DNA of 64,000 bases from Bacillota bacterium (GTDB taxonomy: Bacteria; Bacillota; UBA4882; UBA8346): assembly GCA_023435565.1 (NCBI GenBank), contig JAEYRN010000051.1:12107-76106 (forward strand), given 5' to 3'. The notes beneath the pieces were generated by a model, which was given only the letters and a program-made list of their open reading frames with translations, did not search any database and was not told where the DNA came from. Position 1 is the stretch's first letter. Every line of letters starts with the position of its first letter. Below, piece after piece: positions 36,882 to 46,396 of this stretch. The position numbers and the translations under genes were made by a program.

Positions 36882-37265
36882 TCCCTATTCTCCTTATTTT
36901 TTCTTACCCGAAAGCTGTCTTAAGCCAGCTAAATAATACTAAAGAAATCAATAGTTTGTTACGTAACATATATATATTCAGTTTCCTAATGCAAGTTTTA
37001 TCCATTCAAATTTAGGCAAAATTGATGAGTATATTATGATTATTTAATGAATCCTCCTGATCTCTCTTCTAGTTGGCCTCTTTTAAAATTTCTATATTTG
37101 ACCACAAGGTTACCTTCTCACCAGTTTAAATCCCTATTCTTATTTTGATTATAAATCTAAAAGTTGAATTTAGTCTAAGGATCATTTTATACTGTTCTTA
37201 AATAATGGTAAGAGGTCCAATTGAGTAGGTAATTTGTTCTTATTTCTTTTCGGCGTATTTAACTA
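36882..37265. other. Intergenic stretch without a recognised gene
   Basis: 384 bp of AT-rich sequence between the barrel gene and the cluster terminator. It must hold the promoter of the barrel gene; I see no clear -35/-10 pair, RNA gene or repeat. Confidence 0.4.
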
Positions 37266-37297
37266 TAAAAAAAGAGACGATTCTTGCGAATCACCTC
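37266..37297 (-). terminator. Strong terminator at the end of the polyketide cluster
   Basis: On the minus strand GAGGTGATTC pairs with GAATCGTCTC (37297-37288 with 37283-37274, two G-U) across a GCAA tetraloop and is followed by TTTTTTT. It lies 27 bp after the stop of the last carrier protein gene and marks the cluster's 3' end. Confidence 0.9.
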
Positions 37298-37323
37298 CTG
37301 AATTTTCTTCTTTAATTATTTGA

Positions 37324-37578
37324 TTAGGATTGCTTCGATTCAACATAATTAATTATATCTTGAATACTTCTTATCTGAGAAATAATTGCCCCATCGTTCG
37401 CCCGGTCAATCTTGAAATTAAAAGTCTTTTCCAAAGCCACGATTAAATCCACACTGTCTAAGCTATCCAATCCCAATTCTTCAAAAACCAAAGATTCTTT
37501 GGTAATAGAATTATCATCAATTTCAAATTCAACAACAAATACGTTTTTTACTTTCTGAAATATTTCATTCGTTTCCAT
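37324..37578 (-). CDS. Acyl carrier protein
   Basis: 84 aa from ATG 37578, behind AAGGAGTTTTGATA. The phosphopantetheine serine is S39 in LGLDSLDSVDL. It overlaps the upstream ketosynthase by 14 bp. It would carry the growing polyene or the starter; a second carrier protein sits at 55007. It is the last gene of the cluster. Confidence 0.93.
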   Translation of the reverse strand: METNEIFQKVKNVFVVEFEIDDNSITKESLVFEELGLDSLDSVDLIVALEKTFNFKIDRANDGAIISQIRSIQDIINYVESKQS

Positions 37579-38824
37579 TATCAAAACTCCTTAATAATAT
37601 GATCGAATTAATGCCACCAAAAGCAAAACTATTTTTCATAATCAAATTCGGCTTAGCTTTTATAAATTCCTTTAAATAATTAATATTTCCACATTTAGGA
37701 TCCGGAGTTATCAAATTTTTGGTGGGAACTAGACGACCTTCTTTGAACATTTCGAGACATACTATTAATTCAAGTACGGCGCTCGCCCCCAAGGTATGTC
37801 CTAAATGGCCTTTTAAACTGCTAACATAAGGATTATAACCTTTTTTATTAAATACATTTTCCAAAGCAATTGATTCTTCGGCGTCACCAATAATTGTTCC
37901 GGTACCGTGGGCGTTGATATAATCTACCTCCGCTGGAGAAATCCCCGCATCAATAAGAAGCCTTTCTATTCCATCGGTAAGCTCTTTTTCGGTAACACGG
38001 GACATATGTTCCCCACTGGAAAAAGTAGAGAATCCAACAATTTCTCCCAGAATTTTTGCCCCTCTTTGCTTGGCGTTATCCTCACTCTCTAAGATAAGAA
38101 CACCGCTACCTTCTCCACATACCGTCCCGTCCCTGTCTTTATCAAATGGTCTTGGAGTTTGGTCAGGACGGTCATTAAAGTGATAAGAAGCTGCTTGCAA
38201 TAGATCAAATGTTGCACTGGTAGTAACATGTAATTCTTCAGCTCCACCACAAATCATTCCTTTTTGAAGGCCGAATTTCACCGATTCGTAAGCCAATCCA
38301 ATTGATTGCGCCGCCGAAGAGCAAGCGCTATTTGGAGATAACACCCTTCCCTTTATATTAAACAAACAAGCAATATTTGCGGCAGCCGTATGGGACATAA
38401 CCTGAAAAAATTGACCGGACTTGATTGATGAAAGACTTTTTTCCTGAATAAACCGGCCGGTAAATTCATAAACTGATTGACTGCTACCAGTAGTGGATGC
38501 AAACGATACCCCATAATCTCCTGAGGTAAAATGTTCCTCAGTAAGCCCCGCCATATTTACTGCTTCCTTTGCCGCTAAGCAAGCCAGAATTGAAGTTCTT
38601 CCCATATTTCTACGCAGATCGCGGGGAATTTGTTTCTCATTTAAATCAAAAGATATTACCCCACCCACTTCGCATAATATATCACTTATACTTTCTTTCC
38701 AAACACTTCCAATATTGATGATACCGGAACGATTTGAAAATACTCCTTCAAATAAAGTATCTATCCCGTTGCCAAATGGAGAAAGAGCTCCTATACCTGT
38801 TATTACAACTTTATTTAATTTCAT
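37565..38824 (-). CDS. Ketosynthase, FabF-type with intact active site
   Basis: 419 aa from ATG 38824 (GAGGGTAA upstream). Catalytic Cys C168 in SACSSA, H306 in AHGTGT and K338/H343 in KGHLGHT are all present, so it can perform decarboxylative Claisen condensation with malonyl-ACP. The ATG overlaps the upstream oxidoreductase stop (ATGA) and its end overlaps the ACP. It is one of four complete ketosynthases in the cluster. Confidence 0.93.
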   Translation of the reverse strand: MKLNKVVITGIGALSPFGNGIDTLFEGVFSNRSGIINIGSVWKESISDILCEVGGVISFDLNEKQIPRDLRRNMGRTSILACLAAKEAVNMAGLTEEHFTSGDYGVSFASTTGSSQSVYEFTGRFIQEKSLSSIKSGQFFQVMSHTAAANIACLFNIKGRVLSPNSACSSAAQSIGLAYESVKFGLQKGMICGGAEELHVTTSATFDLLQAASYHFNDRPDQTPRPFDKDRDGTVCGEGSGVLILESEDNAKQRGAKILGEIVGFSTFSSGEHMSRVTEKELTDGIERLLIDAGISPAEVDYINAHGTGTIIGDAEESIALENVFNKKGYNPYVSSLKGHLGHTLGASAVLELIVCLEMFKEGRLVPTKNLITPDPKCGNINYLKEFIKAKPNLIMKNSFAFGGINSIILLRSFDNGNE

Positions 38825-40269
38825 TGATTCATTACCCTCGACCAAAAATCCTCCGGTTTAAAAAATTCCATAGCCAAACTAAAGCCGGATAACATAGAGC
38901 CTAAAAAACCCGGGTAAATTGCTTGTCCAACCAAATATAATCCTTTAATTGGGACTCGATGCTGAAATCTAAGGGATTTTACGGTTTGTTTAATGCCATA
39001 GGCTGAACCGTCTATTGTTTTGGTATATCGTTCAAAAGACCATGGTTTTAAATAATCTAATAATACAGCTTTATTTTTCAAACCAAATAAACCGGGAATT
39101 TTATTAAAAAGATAATTCTCCAATAACTTTAGTTTTTCTTCAGCAATTCTATTTCTTACCTTAAAATCGGTAGGGATTTTTGTCCCATTGTCAATTAAAA
39201 AACCGCACAAGACTCCGTTTTCTCCCGAACGGTTCATAGTCACCGCCAAAGTAAGATCTAAATCAATATTATTACAAATATAGTTATCGGTTTTAAAATC
39301 TTGATAGTCTTTAATTTCATAAAATGCTACATATAAGCCGAAAGTATTTTCTGCTTCTTCCAACCGTTCCCGATAAATCGGACGCAATTTATTTACCTTT
39401 ATTTTATCCAATAATAATTTGGGGTCAAAAGAAGCAATTACGGTAGAAGAATAATATTCACCGCCATTTGGTGTCTTAATCCCGATTACGTTTCGATTTT
39501 GATCAATTAATATTTCATCAACTTCCGAATTGAAAAAAAGGTCAACTCCGAACCTGTCAAGTTCCCTTTTATAATTCATTAATAACCGATTAATTCCATC
39601 TACAGTAAATAATCCCGGAGAACGATAAAATCCTCCTATTACAAAGGCATGAACATCAAATGGTACTTCCTCAGCCCTACTTCCAATTAAAAAATAATTC
39701 AACGTTCCGATTAGCTCGATTAAGTTGTCGGGAGCCTGAAATTGTTTCATCACATCTTGAAGGGAAAGGCTTATTGAACCTAAAAATCCTTCTTGTTTTT
39801 TTAAATTAGGGCTCAATTTATGATTGAAATAAAAAGACTTTTCATTAACTTCCTTGACCATTCCAATATATTTTTTGATTGCTTCAACAGACTCCGGAAA
39901 ATAATATAATAAACTTTTTTCTACATTGTCCAGTCCTTTTGGGAAATGATACTCTTTTGAACCAACAGCAATTTTGCCTAAACCATTCTCATGCAATTCT
40001 TTTTCGACACCGTCGGAGATATTTAAATACTCTAGAAAAGAAGTAATTACTTCCCCTTCTTCCATCCAACCGCTAATGTGCAACCCGGGACTAAATTCAC
40101 AACCTTTTCTCCTATAAGGCCTAATTAATGGAGCTATGTCTAAGTCCCTTTCAAATAAAGCAACCTTCTTGCCTTCTTTTGCTAAAATGAGGGACGTAGT
40201 TAAACCACTAACGCCGGCACCAATAACGATAGCATCGTATTTTGTTAATGGGCTTTTATTATCAGACAA
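38821..40269 (-). CDS. FAD-dependent oxidoreductase, phytoene-desaturase-like
   Basis: 482 aa. An N-terminal dinucleotide fold (AIVIGAGVSGLTTSLILAKEGKKVALFERD, GxGxxG) and a C-terminal FAD-binding segment (GLYLVGQAIYPGFLGSMLSGF) match the CrtI/phytoene dehydrogenase-like amine-oxidase superfamily. It may add or isomerise double bonds in the polyene, or oxidise a ring; the reaction is not known. It overlaps both neighbouring ketosynthase genes (25 bp and 4 bp). Confidence 0.9.
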   Translation of the reverse strand: MSDNKSPLTKYDAIVIGAGVSGLTTSLILAKEGKKVALFERDLDIAPLIRPYRRKGCEFSPGLHISGWMEEGEVITSFLEYLNISDGVEKELHENGLGKIAVGSKEYHFPKGLDNVEKSLLYYFPESVEAIKKYIGMVKEVNEKSFYFNHKLSPNLKKQEGFLGSISLSLQDVMKQFQAPDNLIELIGTLNYFLIGSRAEEVPFDVHAFVIGGFYRSPGLFTVDGINRLLMNYKRELDRFGVDLFFNSEVDEILIDQNRNVIGIKTPNGGEYYSSTVIASFDPKLLLDKIKVNKLRPIYRERLEEAENTFGLYVAFYEIKDYQDFKTDNYICNNIDLDLTLAVTMNRSGENGVLCGFLIDNGTKIPTDFKVRNRIAEEKLKLLENYLFNKIPGLFGLKNKAVLLDYLKPWSFERYTKTIDGSAYGIKQTVKSLRFQHRVPIKGLYLVGQAIYPGFLGSMLSGFSLAMEFFKPEDFWSRVMNQ

Positions 40270-41459
40270 GAATTAGTTCCCCCAAATCCGGCAGAATTTA
40301 ATAGCATAATTCGTGGTTTTTTATCAATAGTTTCAGTGGCTATTTTCAAAGGTGGGCTCCCTTCCTCTTGGGCAGTAAAATTAATGTTAGGAGCAATAAA
40401 TCCTCCATGAGACATTAGCAGACCATAAACAACAAGCCCTGCGCCTGCCATCCACATCTCATGTCCGGTCATGGATTTAATTGAGGAAACCCAAGGCATA
40501 TCCGGACCAAATACATTATAGATAGCCTCAGCTTCTTTTAGGTCACCTATCGGAGTTGAGGTTGCATGGGCGCTTATATAATCAATGTCACGAAGTGAAA
40601 CTCCCGTACGGTTAATAACATCCCTCATACAGCGTTCCAAACCTTCCCCGGAAGGCACAGACAATTTATAGCCATCCGAAGAAAATGAATACCCTAATAC
40701 CTCTCCAAGTATATTAGCCCCTCTTTTTTGGGCTAAATCCATTCTTTCAAGGGCAACAACTGCAGCGCCGCCACTTGGTACTAATCCATCACGTTTTTTA
40801 TCAAATGGTCTGGATGCTTTAGTCGGGTCATCTACTCTGGTTGAAAACGCTTCCGTGGCGTCAAAACTACAGACAGCTTGCCAATTTATTTCTTGAACTC
40901 CGCCACAAAGAATTCTTTCTTGCCTTCCATTCACTATCAAATCAGCAGCTTGGCCGATAGCATGACCTCCGCTGGCGCAAGCGCCACTTATAGTCCAACT
41001 GGCGCCTTGGGTTTGTAACAAAGTATTTAAATTAATTGTGATATGTGAGTTAAGCGACATAAAGATCCGGGTAGCCCCAATCGGAAGGGTTCGTTTTTCA
41101 TTTTTAGTTATCTCCACTGCTTCTGAAACCGGAATTGTAGTGCTATCATTCCCAAGAATCAATCCCGTTTGTGGGTTGCTTAACTCTTCCTTACTCCATC
41201 CGGCTTGAGTATAAGCGTTCACAGCAGCCGAGTATGCTTGAACTGCTTCTTCCGTAAGGGTCCTAAGCTGTTTATTCTTTAAATCGGGTTTAATAAATCC
41301 TTTTATTTTACCAGTAAGTGGACTTCTAAAACCAAGTTCAACCCGGGTTGGATCTGACACAATACCCGAAATACCTTGGCGAAGAGAATCTGTAACTACA
41401 ACAAGGTCTGAACCTAGTGTTGAAACGATCCCCATTCCTACAACAGCTACTCTATACAT
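40245..41459 (-). CDS. Ketosynthase, FabB-type with intact active site
   Basis: 404 aa from ATG 41459, which overlaps the fabG stop by 8 bp. C161 in SGACASGG, H298 in AHATSTPIGD and K328/H333 in KSMTGHEM are intact. The ATSTPIGD string and TGHEMWMAGA are closer to FabB (KAS I) than FabF. It likely extends the chain, possibly setting double-bond position together with the dehydratase and FabG. Confidence 0.93.
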   Translation of the reverse strand: MYRVAVVGMGIVSTLGSDLVVVTDSLRQGISGIVSDPTRVELGFRSPLTGKIKGFIKPDLKNKQLRTLTEEAVQAYSAAVNAYTQAGWSKEELSNPQTGLILGNDSTTIPVSEAVEITKNEKRTLPIGATRIFMSLNSHITINLNTLLQTQGASWTISGACASGGHAIGQAADLIVNGRQERILCGGVQEINWQAVCSFDATEAFSTRVDDPTKASRPFDKKRDGLVPSGGAAVVALERMDLAQKRGANILGEVLGYSFSSDGYKLSVPSGEGLERCMRDVINRTGVSLRDIDYISAHATSTPIGDLKEAEAIYNVFGPDMPWVSSIKSMTGHEMWMAGAGLVVYGLLMSHGGFIAPNINFTAQEEGSPPLKIATETIDKKPRIMLLNSAGFGGTNSCLIIKAH

Positions 41460-42177
41460 AGATTCCTCCGTTAACAGCAATAACCTGTCCGGTTATATAT
41501 GACGCTCCGGGAGAACATAAAAAAGAAACAACGGACGCTACTTCTTCCGGGCTCCCCATTCTTTTCATAGGAATTTTTGCAATAATTTCATTAACTGGGA
41601 GATTAGCGGTCATTTCAGTTTCAATAAAGCCGGGAGCGACAACATTGACTCTTATACCTCGCCCAGCCACTTCCATGGCCAATGACTTACTTGCACCGAT
41701 AATTCCGGCTTTAGCAGCGGAATAATTACTTTGGCCAGGTAATCCGCTCTGCCCGGCAGTGGAAGAAATATTAATAATTGAACCTTTACGTTTTTGCATC
41801 ATATTAAAAACAACCTTTTTTGTCACATTAAAATAGCCTTTGAGGGTTATATCGATAACGTCTTGCCAATCCTTTTCCGCCATCCAAACTAAAAGCGAAT
41901 CTCTTGTAATACCGGCGTTATTGACCAGTACCTCGGGAACATTTTGTTCCAGCATTGGTTGAAGAGCTTTTTCAGTTTCCTCGTTAGAAGCTACATCAAA
42001 AGGAAGCAATATACATTCAACACCAATTGCTTCCACTTTTTTCTTTAACTCATTTGCCGCTTCGTGGTTACTTCGGTAATTTGCCCAGATAGTATAACCG
42101 TCTGCAGCTAATTTTAGAGCAATACAAGAACCAATCCCACGACTGGCGCCGGTAATTAACGCAATCTTTTTTTCCAT
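41452..42177 (-). CDS. fabG: 3-oxoacyl-ACP reductase, FabG-like
   Basis: 241 aa from ATG 42177; the frame extends to 42282 but the extra residues cover a repeat and lack homology. Motifs: GASRGIG (10-16), NNAG (86-89), S139, Y152 and K156 in NYSAAK. It reduces beta-ketoacyl-ACP with NADPH, the ketoreductase step of each polyene cycle. It is the only reductase of this type in the cluster. Confidence 0.95.
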   Translation of the reverse strand: MEKKIALITGASRGIGSCIALKLAADGYTIWANYRSNHEAANELKKKVEAIGVECILLPFDVASNEETEKALQPMLEQNVPEVLVNNAGITRDSLLVWMAEKDWQDVIDITLKGYFNVTKKVVFNMMQKRKGSIINISSTAGQSGLPGQSNYSAAKAGIIGASKSLAMEVAGRGIRVNVVAPGFIETEMTANLPVNEIIAKIPMKRMGSPEEVASVVSFLCSPGASYITGQVIAVNGGIYV

Positions 42178-42189
42178 TTTTATTTTCCT

Positions 42190-42240
42190 ATATATGTTGC
42201 AATAAGTATTTTGGATACAGACTTCCAAGGCAACATATAT
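42190..42240. repeat. Inverted repeat upstream of fabG
   Basis: ATATATGTTGC (42190-42200) and GCAACATATAT (42230-42240) are perfect 11-bp arms around 29 bp, immediately before the fabG start. It could be an operator or a leader hairpin. Confidence 0.5.
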
Positions 42241-42250
42241 TCCTTGATTC

Positions 42251-42336
42251 ATAAGTTGAAAAAAGTTCAATAATTTTACCATTCACAGCCGGCTTTAAGG
42301 ATGTGAATGTTTTACCCAAAACTTTTTTCAACTTAT
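42251..42336. repeat. Fold-back element, copy 2
   Basis: Outer arms ATAAGTTGAAAAAAG (42251-42265) and CTTTTTTCAACTTAT (42322-42336) are perfect over 15 bp. The inner stem ATTCACAGCC/GGATGTGAAT (42281-42290, 42299-42308) has one mismatch. It matches the element at 18981-19055 and lies in the 329-bp gap between the LolA-like gene and fabG, inside the cluster. The rest of 42337-42506 is AT-rich without a gene. Confidence 0.75.
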
Positions 42337-42506
42337 ACAGTATTAATTTTTATAACATATCAATTGTTACATTAATATAATCAAAAGCTACTGTCTGTCA
42401 TAATTGTACAATTTAACCTAAACTTAATTATACTGTAAAGTTATCATTTTTGCAAAGAAAAGACTTGACTATCATATATAAATAGACTTGAGAATTATCA
42501 TCTTGA

Positions 42507-43250
42507 TTATTGAGAATCAGTTGTAGTTGACACTTTAAAATCCGAATATTCCATTGAAAAATATTTGCTGGAATTAATTTGATCAAAAAGAAACATTTTT
42601 GTGATAATATTCTTTCCAAAACACTCCTTTGGGTTAGTATAATAAACGGTTGTCATTTTCTTACCACTAAGAGCGAAAAAGTCTCCTTTTACCGGAAGAT
42701 AATATTGTTTTTCCACCCAAAGAATTATTTTATGATAATTTGGCGTTGTTTCCTTTGCTGTTAACTCTAAAACAAAACATTGCCCCACATCTGATTTTGT
42801 TCCGTCGGAATCCATTCCCATAACTGTTTCCTCGCCAATCAGTTTAGGGGCATAGTCATCAGCGTAACTAATAGCGGCAACGTCACCGTAAGATATCCCG
42901 CCTACCAATCTTTGCGAGGGGGTAATCCGGACGGGGTTTCTTACATTTGGAATAATCAGCCGCATATCATCTCCTTCAATTACTATCTTGCGGCCTCTCA
43001 TTTTCATAGGTTCCAGGAAACTTAGCATTATCAATTTTCCGTTATTTACATGGCCACGCATTACGGTTGAACCTTCATTTTGCCCATTAATGAAGTTATC
43101 TACCCGAATCGTCATTTCAAAACTTTCACTGACTAAACGGTGATCGTCCACTGTCTGAAGGATCTCATCAGCCGTTAGCGAATATCCAAAAGCAAAATTT
43201 CCCATAAATAAAAATATTACGATCGTTTTTAGGTATTTAGATACTTTCAT
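42507..43250 (-). CDS. LolA-like outer-membrane lipoprotein-sorting protein
   Basis: 247 aa. A signal peptide (1-22) precedes a half-barrel fold of the LolA_like family: SLTADEILQTVDDHR, then MRGRKIVIEGDDMRLIIPNVRNPVRI and a C-terminal IILWVEKQYYLP. Periplasmic carriers of this type move lipoproteins or aryl-polyene lipids between membranes. It is directly downstream of two FtsX-like permeases and an ATPase, forming a Lol-like export module. Confidence 0.9.
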   Translation of the reverse strand: MKVSKYLKTIVIFLFMGNFAFGYSLTADEILQTVDDHRLVSESFEMTIRVDNFINGQNEGSTVMRGHVNNGKLIMLSFLEPMKMRGRKIVIEGDDMRLIIPNVRNPVRITPSQRLVGGISYGDVAAISYADDYAPKLIGEETVMGMDSDGTKSDVGQCFVLELTAKETTPNYHKIILWVEKQYYLPVKGDFFALSGKKMTTVYYTNPKECFGKNIITKMFLFDQINSSKYFSMEYSDFKVSTTTDSQ

Positions 43251-43263
43251 TAATCCTCAACTC

Positions 43264-44481
43264 CTATATCCAGCGTAGGGCTTCGGTTATTGAAATTTTT
43301 GATGCTCTATAAGCGGGAATAATTGAAGCTAGTATTCCCACCAAAGAAAAGAGTAGCATGCATAGGAGGATTGTGGTCATATCCGGGTGAAAAAAAATAC
43401 GTATCGGCTGTTCCGTTCCGCTAAGCATCACCGGAAAACCACCTATTAGTTGGATAAAACCAATAAATAATGAACTTATAATTACCCCGATAAAACCTCC
43501 AATAATCCCCAGCAAAGCACTTTCAACGATAAAGACCAGGGCAACCTGTATTCTCCTAGTCCCCTGCGCTCGAATTGTCCCGATCTCCCGGACCCTGTCG
43601 TTAATATTCATATTGACTGTATTTGAGATAGTAAAAGTAACTATCGCTAGAATTATTAATGTAATGATATAAAAAACAACATCATACATTAGTTTTAGAC
43701 TTTGATAGAATTCGGCCAAAGTTTCCCAGTCTTTATATTCCAATTTGAATTTATCAGCGATTTCCTCTATTTTTGGAAGATTTTTTTTCATGTCGTCCGT
43801 TTTTTTTAATAGAACAACGATTTTTTGGACGTCTTTATCAATATTTAACAAATTTTGAATATCTATTAGCGCTGTTGACGCCGATACATTGTCCAAATCT
43901 AGATAGCCGCTTTTCGTGATACCGGTTAACTCCAGATCAACGGCATTTATTCCACCGTCTTTCATGTTACCTATTAAAGTTAATATATCACCAATGTTAG
44001 CTGAAAGTTTCTTAGCAACCCCTTCTCCAATAATTAAACTGTTAGGCTTTTTTTTACTTAAAACAATCCCTTTAATCAAACTAGAATAAGAATTTAGTTT
44101 GATTTCATTTTCGGGATTCCCGGCTTCTCCCATGACCACAGTTGATTTTTCTCCGGAGGATAGTATTCCATTAAAAGCCATACGGGTTGTAACTAATTCG
44201 ACCCCAGATATTCTACGCAATTCTTTAATTATTGGATCTACATCTTTAATCAAATATTGATACGGATTATCGTTACCAAATTCAGAAAATCCCACTGCAT
44301 ATAATTGATAATGTCCGGTCCCGTTACGGATCATTGTTTCTTTCATCTCATTCATATTCCAATTGAAAAAACCTTGGGTTAAAAGACAGGCTATCATTCC
44401 AATAATAGTCGGGATCATTGTAAAGAATGAACGTCTGAAGTTTTTGACTATATTTCTGAAACCAATTTTCAAGTAAAACAA
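43264..44481 (-). CDS. FtsX/MacB-type ABC transporter permease
   Basis: 405 aa. An N-terminal helix (about 18-38), a large periplasmic domain (about 45-265) and three C-terminal helices form the LolC/E-MacB topology. RVREIGTIRAQGTRRIQVALVF is the cytoplasmic coupling motif of the family. It follows a paralogue at 44495-45721 by 13 bp; together they would form a heterodimer powered by the upstream ATPase. Confidence 0.93.
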   Translation of the reverse strand: MFYLKIGFRNIVKNFRRSFFTMIPTIIGMIACLLTQGFFNWNMNEMKETMIRNGTGHYQLYAVGFSEFGNDNPYQYLIKDVDPIIKELRRISGVELVTTRMAFNGILSSGEKSTVVMGEAGNPENEIKLNSYSSLIKGIVLSKKKPNSLIIGEGVAKKLSANIGDILTLIGNMKDGGINAVDLELTGITKSGYLDLDNVSASTALIDIQNLLNIDKDVQKIVVLLKKTDDMKKNLPKIEEIADKFKLEYKDWETLAEFYQSLKLMYDVVFYIITLIILAIVTFTISNTVNMNINDRVREIGTIRAQGTRRIQVALVFIVESALLGIIGGFIGVIISSLFIGFIQLIGGFPVMLSGTEQPIRIFFHPDMTTILLCMLLFSLVGILASIIPAYRASKISITEALRWI

Positions 44482-44494
44482 TTAAATCCTCCTA

Positions 44495-45721
44495 TTAAAT
44501 CCAACGAAGCGCATCGACTATTTGCAGTTTGGCCACTCTAAAAGCCGGGTAAAAGCCTGCTAACGTCGCTGTCATCAAAAAAAGCATCCATAACCGGAGA
44601 GCTTGGATAAAATCCGGTTTGAAAAACGCCGTGTATCCTTTGGCATGTCCCGGAGGCGCTGGAATGGATACCCCTCCCAATGAGTTAAAGAGCGCAGCCA
44701 GTCCATAACCCATGATAATTCCGATAACACCACCGATTAAACCAATTAAAAAACTTTCAGAGAGAAATATTTTCCCCACCTGAAGCCTGGTTGTTCCAAG
44801 CGAACGAATAGTGCCAATCTCACGGATCCTTTCTTGCATCGTTAGGTTTAAAGTATTGGTTATCGAAAAAATAACAACCAATACAATTATCGACATCATT
44901 AGTAAATATACTAAGTCATAAAACAATTTCGGTTGGGAATATTGGATGCCGGCCAATTGCCTCCAGTCGGAAAATTCTAAACCCATTCGGTCACAAAGTG
45001 CACTAATATTAGGTTCTATTTCCTCAAGTATTTCCGTCTTGTTCAATAGTAGAATAATCCGGTCCACCGAATTGGGTATATCAATTAGGCCCTGAATAGT
45101 ATTTAGATTAGCAAAAAGCGCCACTTCATTGTAATCTTTAATTTGTCCTTCGATTACTCCTGTTATTTCAAGATCGATTGCATTTACTCCACCGCTTTTC
45201 ATAGCCGACATTAGAGTGACCATATCGCCTACACCGATCTTTAATTTTCGAGCAATACCGCTACCAATCATAATCCCAAAAGGCTTTTCATCCGTTAGAA
45301 AATCCCCTTCTTTAAGGGTAATCATAGTATTTAGAGCCTGTTCTTCTTTGGAGAAACCTGCCGTACCCATAAATATAGTATCTGTGCTACCGGATGAAAT
45401 AACCCCCTGAAAATTTAGATGGGGAACAACCAGCCTTACACCAGGCACTTTAGTAAGTTCTTGAACAAGAGATTTATAATCAGTAATTAGATATTGATAG
45501 GGTTCAATATTATTTTGTTTTAGATATCCCTTCCGGTATATTTGAATATGACCTATTCCTCCGTTGATCAATGATTCCCGTAAGCCCCAAAGTGTATGGG
45601 ACATAAAACCCTGAATCAACAGACAAGCGCTAAGTCCGATTACTACTGTGAATATCGTTTTTATCGAACGTCGATAGTTTTTTAAAAGATTACGAAAGCC
45701 TATTTTTAGATAAAATAACAT
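44495..45721 (-). CDS. FtsX/MacB-type ABC transporter permease
   Basis: 408 aa, same topology as its neighbour: one N-terminal helix, a periplasmic domain and three C-terminal helices, with RIREIGTIRSLGTTRLQVGKIF. Sequence similarity along the length (both end in VDALRWI or ITEALRWI) shows duplication. It lies 15 bp after the ATPase gene. It would extract a lipid or lipid-linked product from the inner membrane. Confidence 0.93.
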   Translation of the reverse strand: MLFYLKIGFRNLLKNYRRSIKTIFTVVIGLSACLLIQGFMSHTLWGLRESLINGGIGHIQIYRKGYLKQNNIEPYQYLITDYKSLVQELTKVPGVRLVVPHLNFQGVISSGSTDTIFMGTAGFSKEEQALNTMITLKEGDFLTDEKPFGIMIGSGIARKLKIGVGDMVTLMSAMKSGGVNAIDLEITGVIEGQIKDYNEVALFANLNTIQGLIDIPNSVDRIILLLNKTEILEEIEPNISALCDRMGLEFSDWRQLAGIQYSQPKLFYDLVYLLMMSIIVLVVIFSITNTLNLTMQERIREIGTIRSLGTTRLQVGKIFLSESFLIGLIGGVIGIIMGYGLAALFNSLGGVSIPAPPGHAKGYTAFFKPDFIQALRLWMLFLMTATLAGFYPAFRVAKLQIVDALRWI

Positions 45722-45736
45722 TTTCTCTTTTCCCTG

Positions 45737-46396
45737 CTAGATTAGTTCGCCGTCAAGAATATTTATTACCCGTTTAGCATATTTGCCAACCATTTCATTA
45801 TGAGTCGAAAAAAGGAAGGTTACATTATGCTTGGCATTTAGTTCCAAAAGCAAAGAAATAATCTTGTCGCCCGTTTTTGAATCTAAATTGGCCGTAGGTT
45901 CATCTGCCAAAATAATATCAGGATCTGTTACCAGTGCCCTGGCAATGGCTACCCTTTGCCGCTGACCGCCGGAAAGTTCATCGGGCCGGTGTTTAAGATA
46001 GTCAAGTAATCCAACGGACTCAATTGTTTGCAGCACTTTTTCACGGTTAACTTTTTCCCCGCGTATCATTAAAGGGTATTCAACATTTTCATAGATATTA
46101 AGTACCGACATCAGGTTAAAACTCTGAAAAATAAAGCCAATATGTCGGTTTCTAAAAACAGATAATTTATTATCTTTCATCTTGTCAATTTTTTGGCCGT
46201 AAATCTCAATACTACCATCAGTCGGATTATCAAGACAACCTATAATGTGTAAAAGTGTAGATTTACCAGCTCCGGATGGACCCATCAAAGCGATGAAATC
46301 ACCCTTTTCAATATCCAAATTAACATCCTTTAAAGCAGTGATCTCCACTTTATCCATTTTATATTTTTTTGATACGTTCTTCACACTGATCAACAT
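45737..46396 (-). CDS. LolD-like ABC transporter ATPase
   Basis: 219 aa. Walker A GPSGAGKST (39-47), signature LSGGQRQRVAIARAL, Walker B IILADEPTANLDS and an H-loop FLFSTHNEMV. It belongs to the LolD/MacB group. Its start overlaps the acyltransferase stop by 7 bp. It powers the paired permeases. Confidence 0.96.
   Translation of the reverse strand: MLISVKNVSKKYKMDKVEITALKDVNLDIEKGDFIALMGPSGAGKSTLLHIIGCLDNPTDGSIEIYGQKIDKMKDNKLSVFRNRHIGFIFQSFNLMSVLNIYENVEYPLMIRGEKVNREKVLQTIESVGLLDYLKHRPDELSGGQRQRVAIARALVTDPDIILADEPTANLDSKTGDKIISLLLELNAKHNVTFLFSTHNEMVGKYAKRVINILDGELI

Noticed and set aside
41452..42282. FabG start at 42282
   Set aside because: The extra 35 residues cover intergenic inverted repeats and are not conserved; ATG 42177 begins directly before the Rossmann motif.
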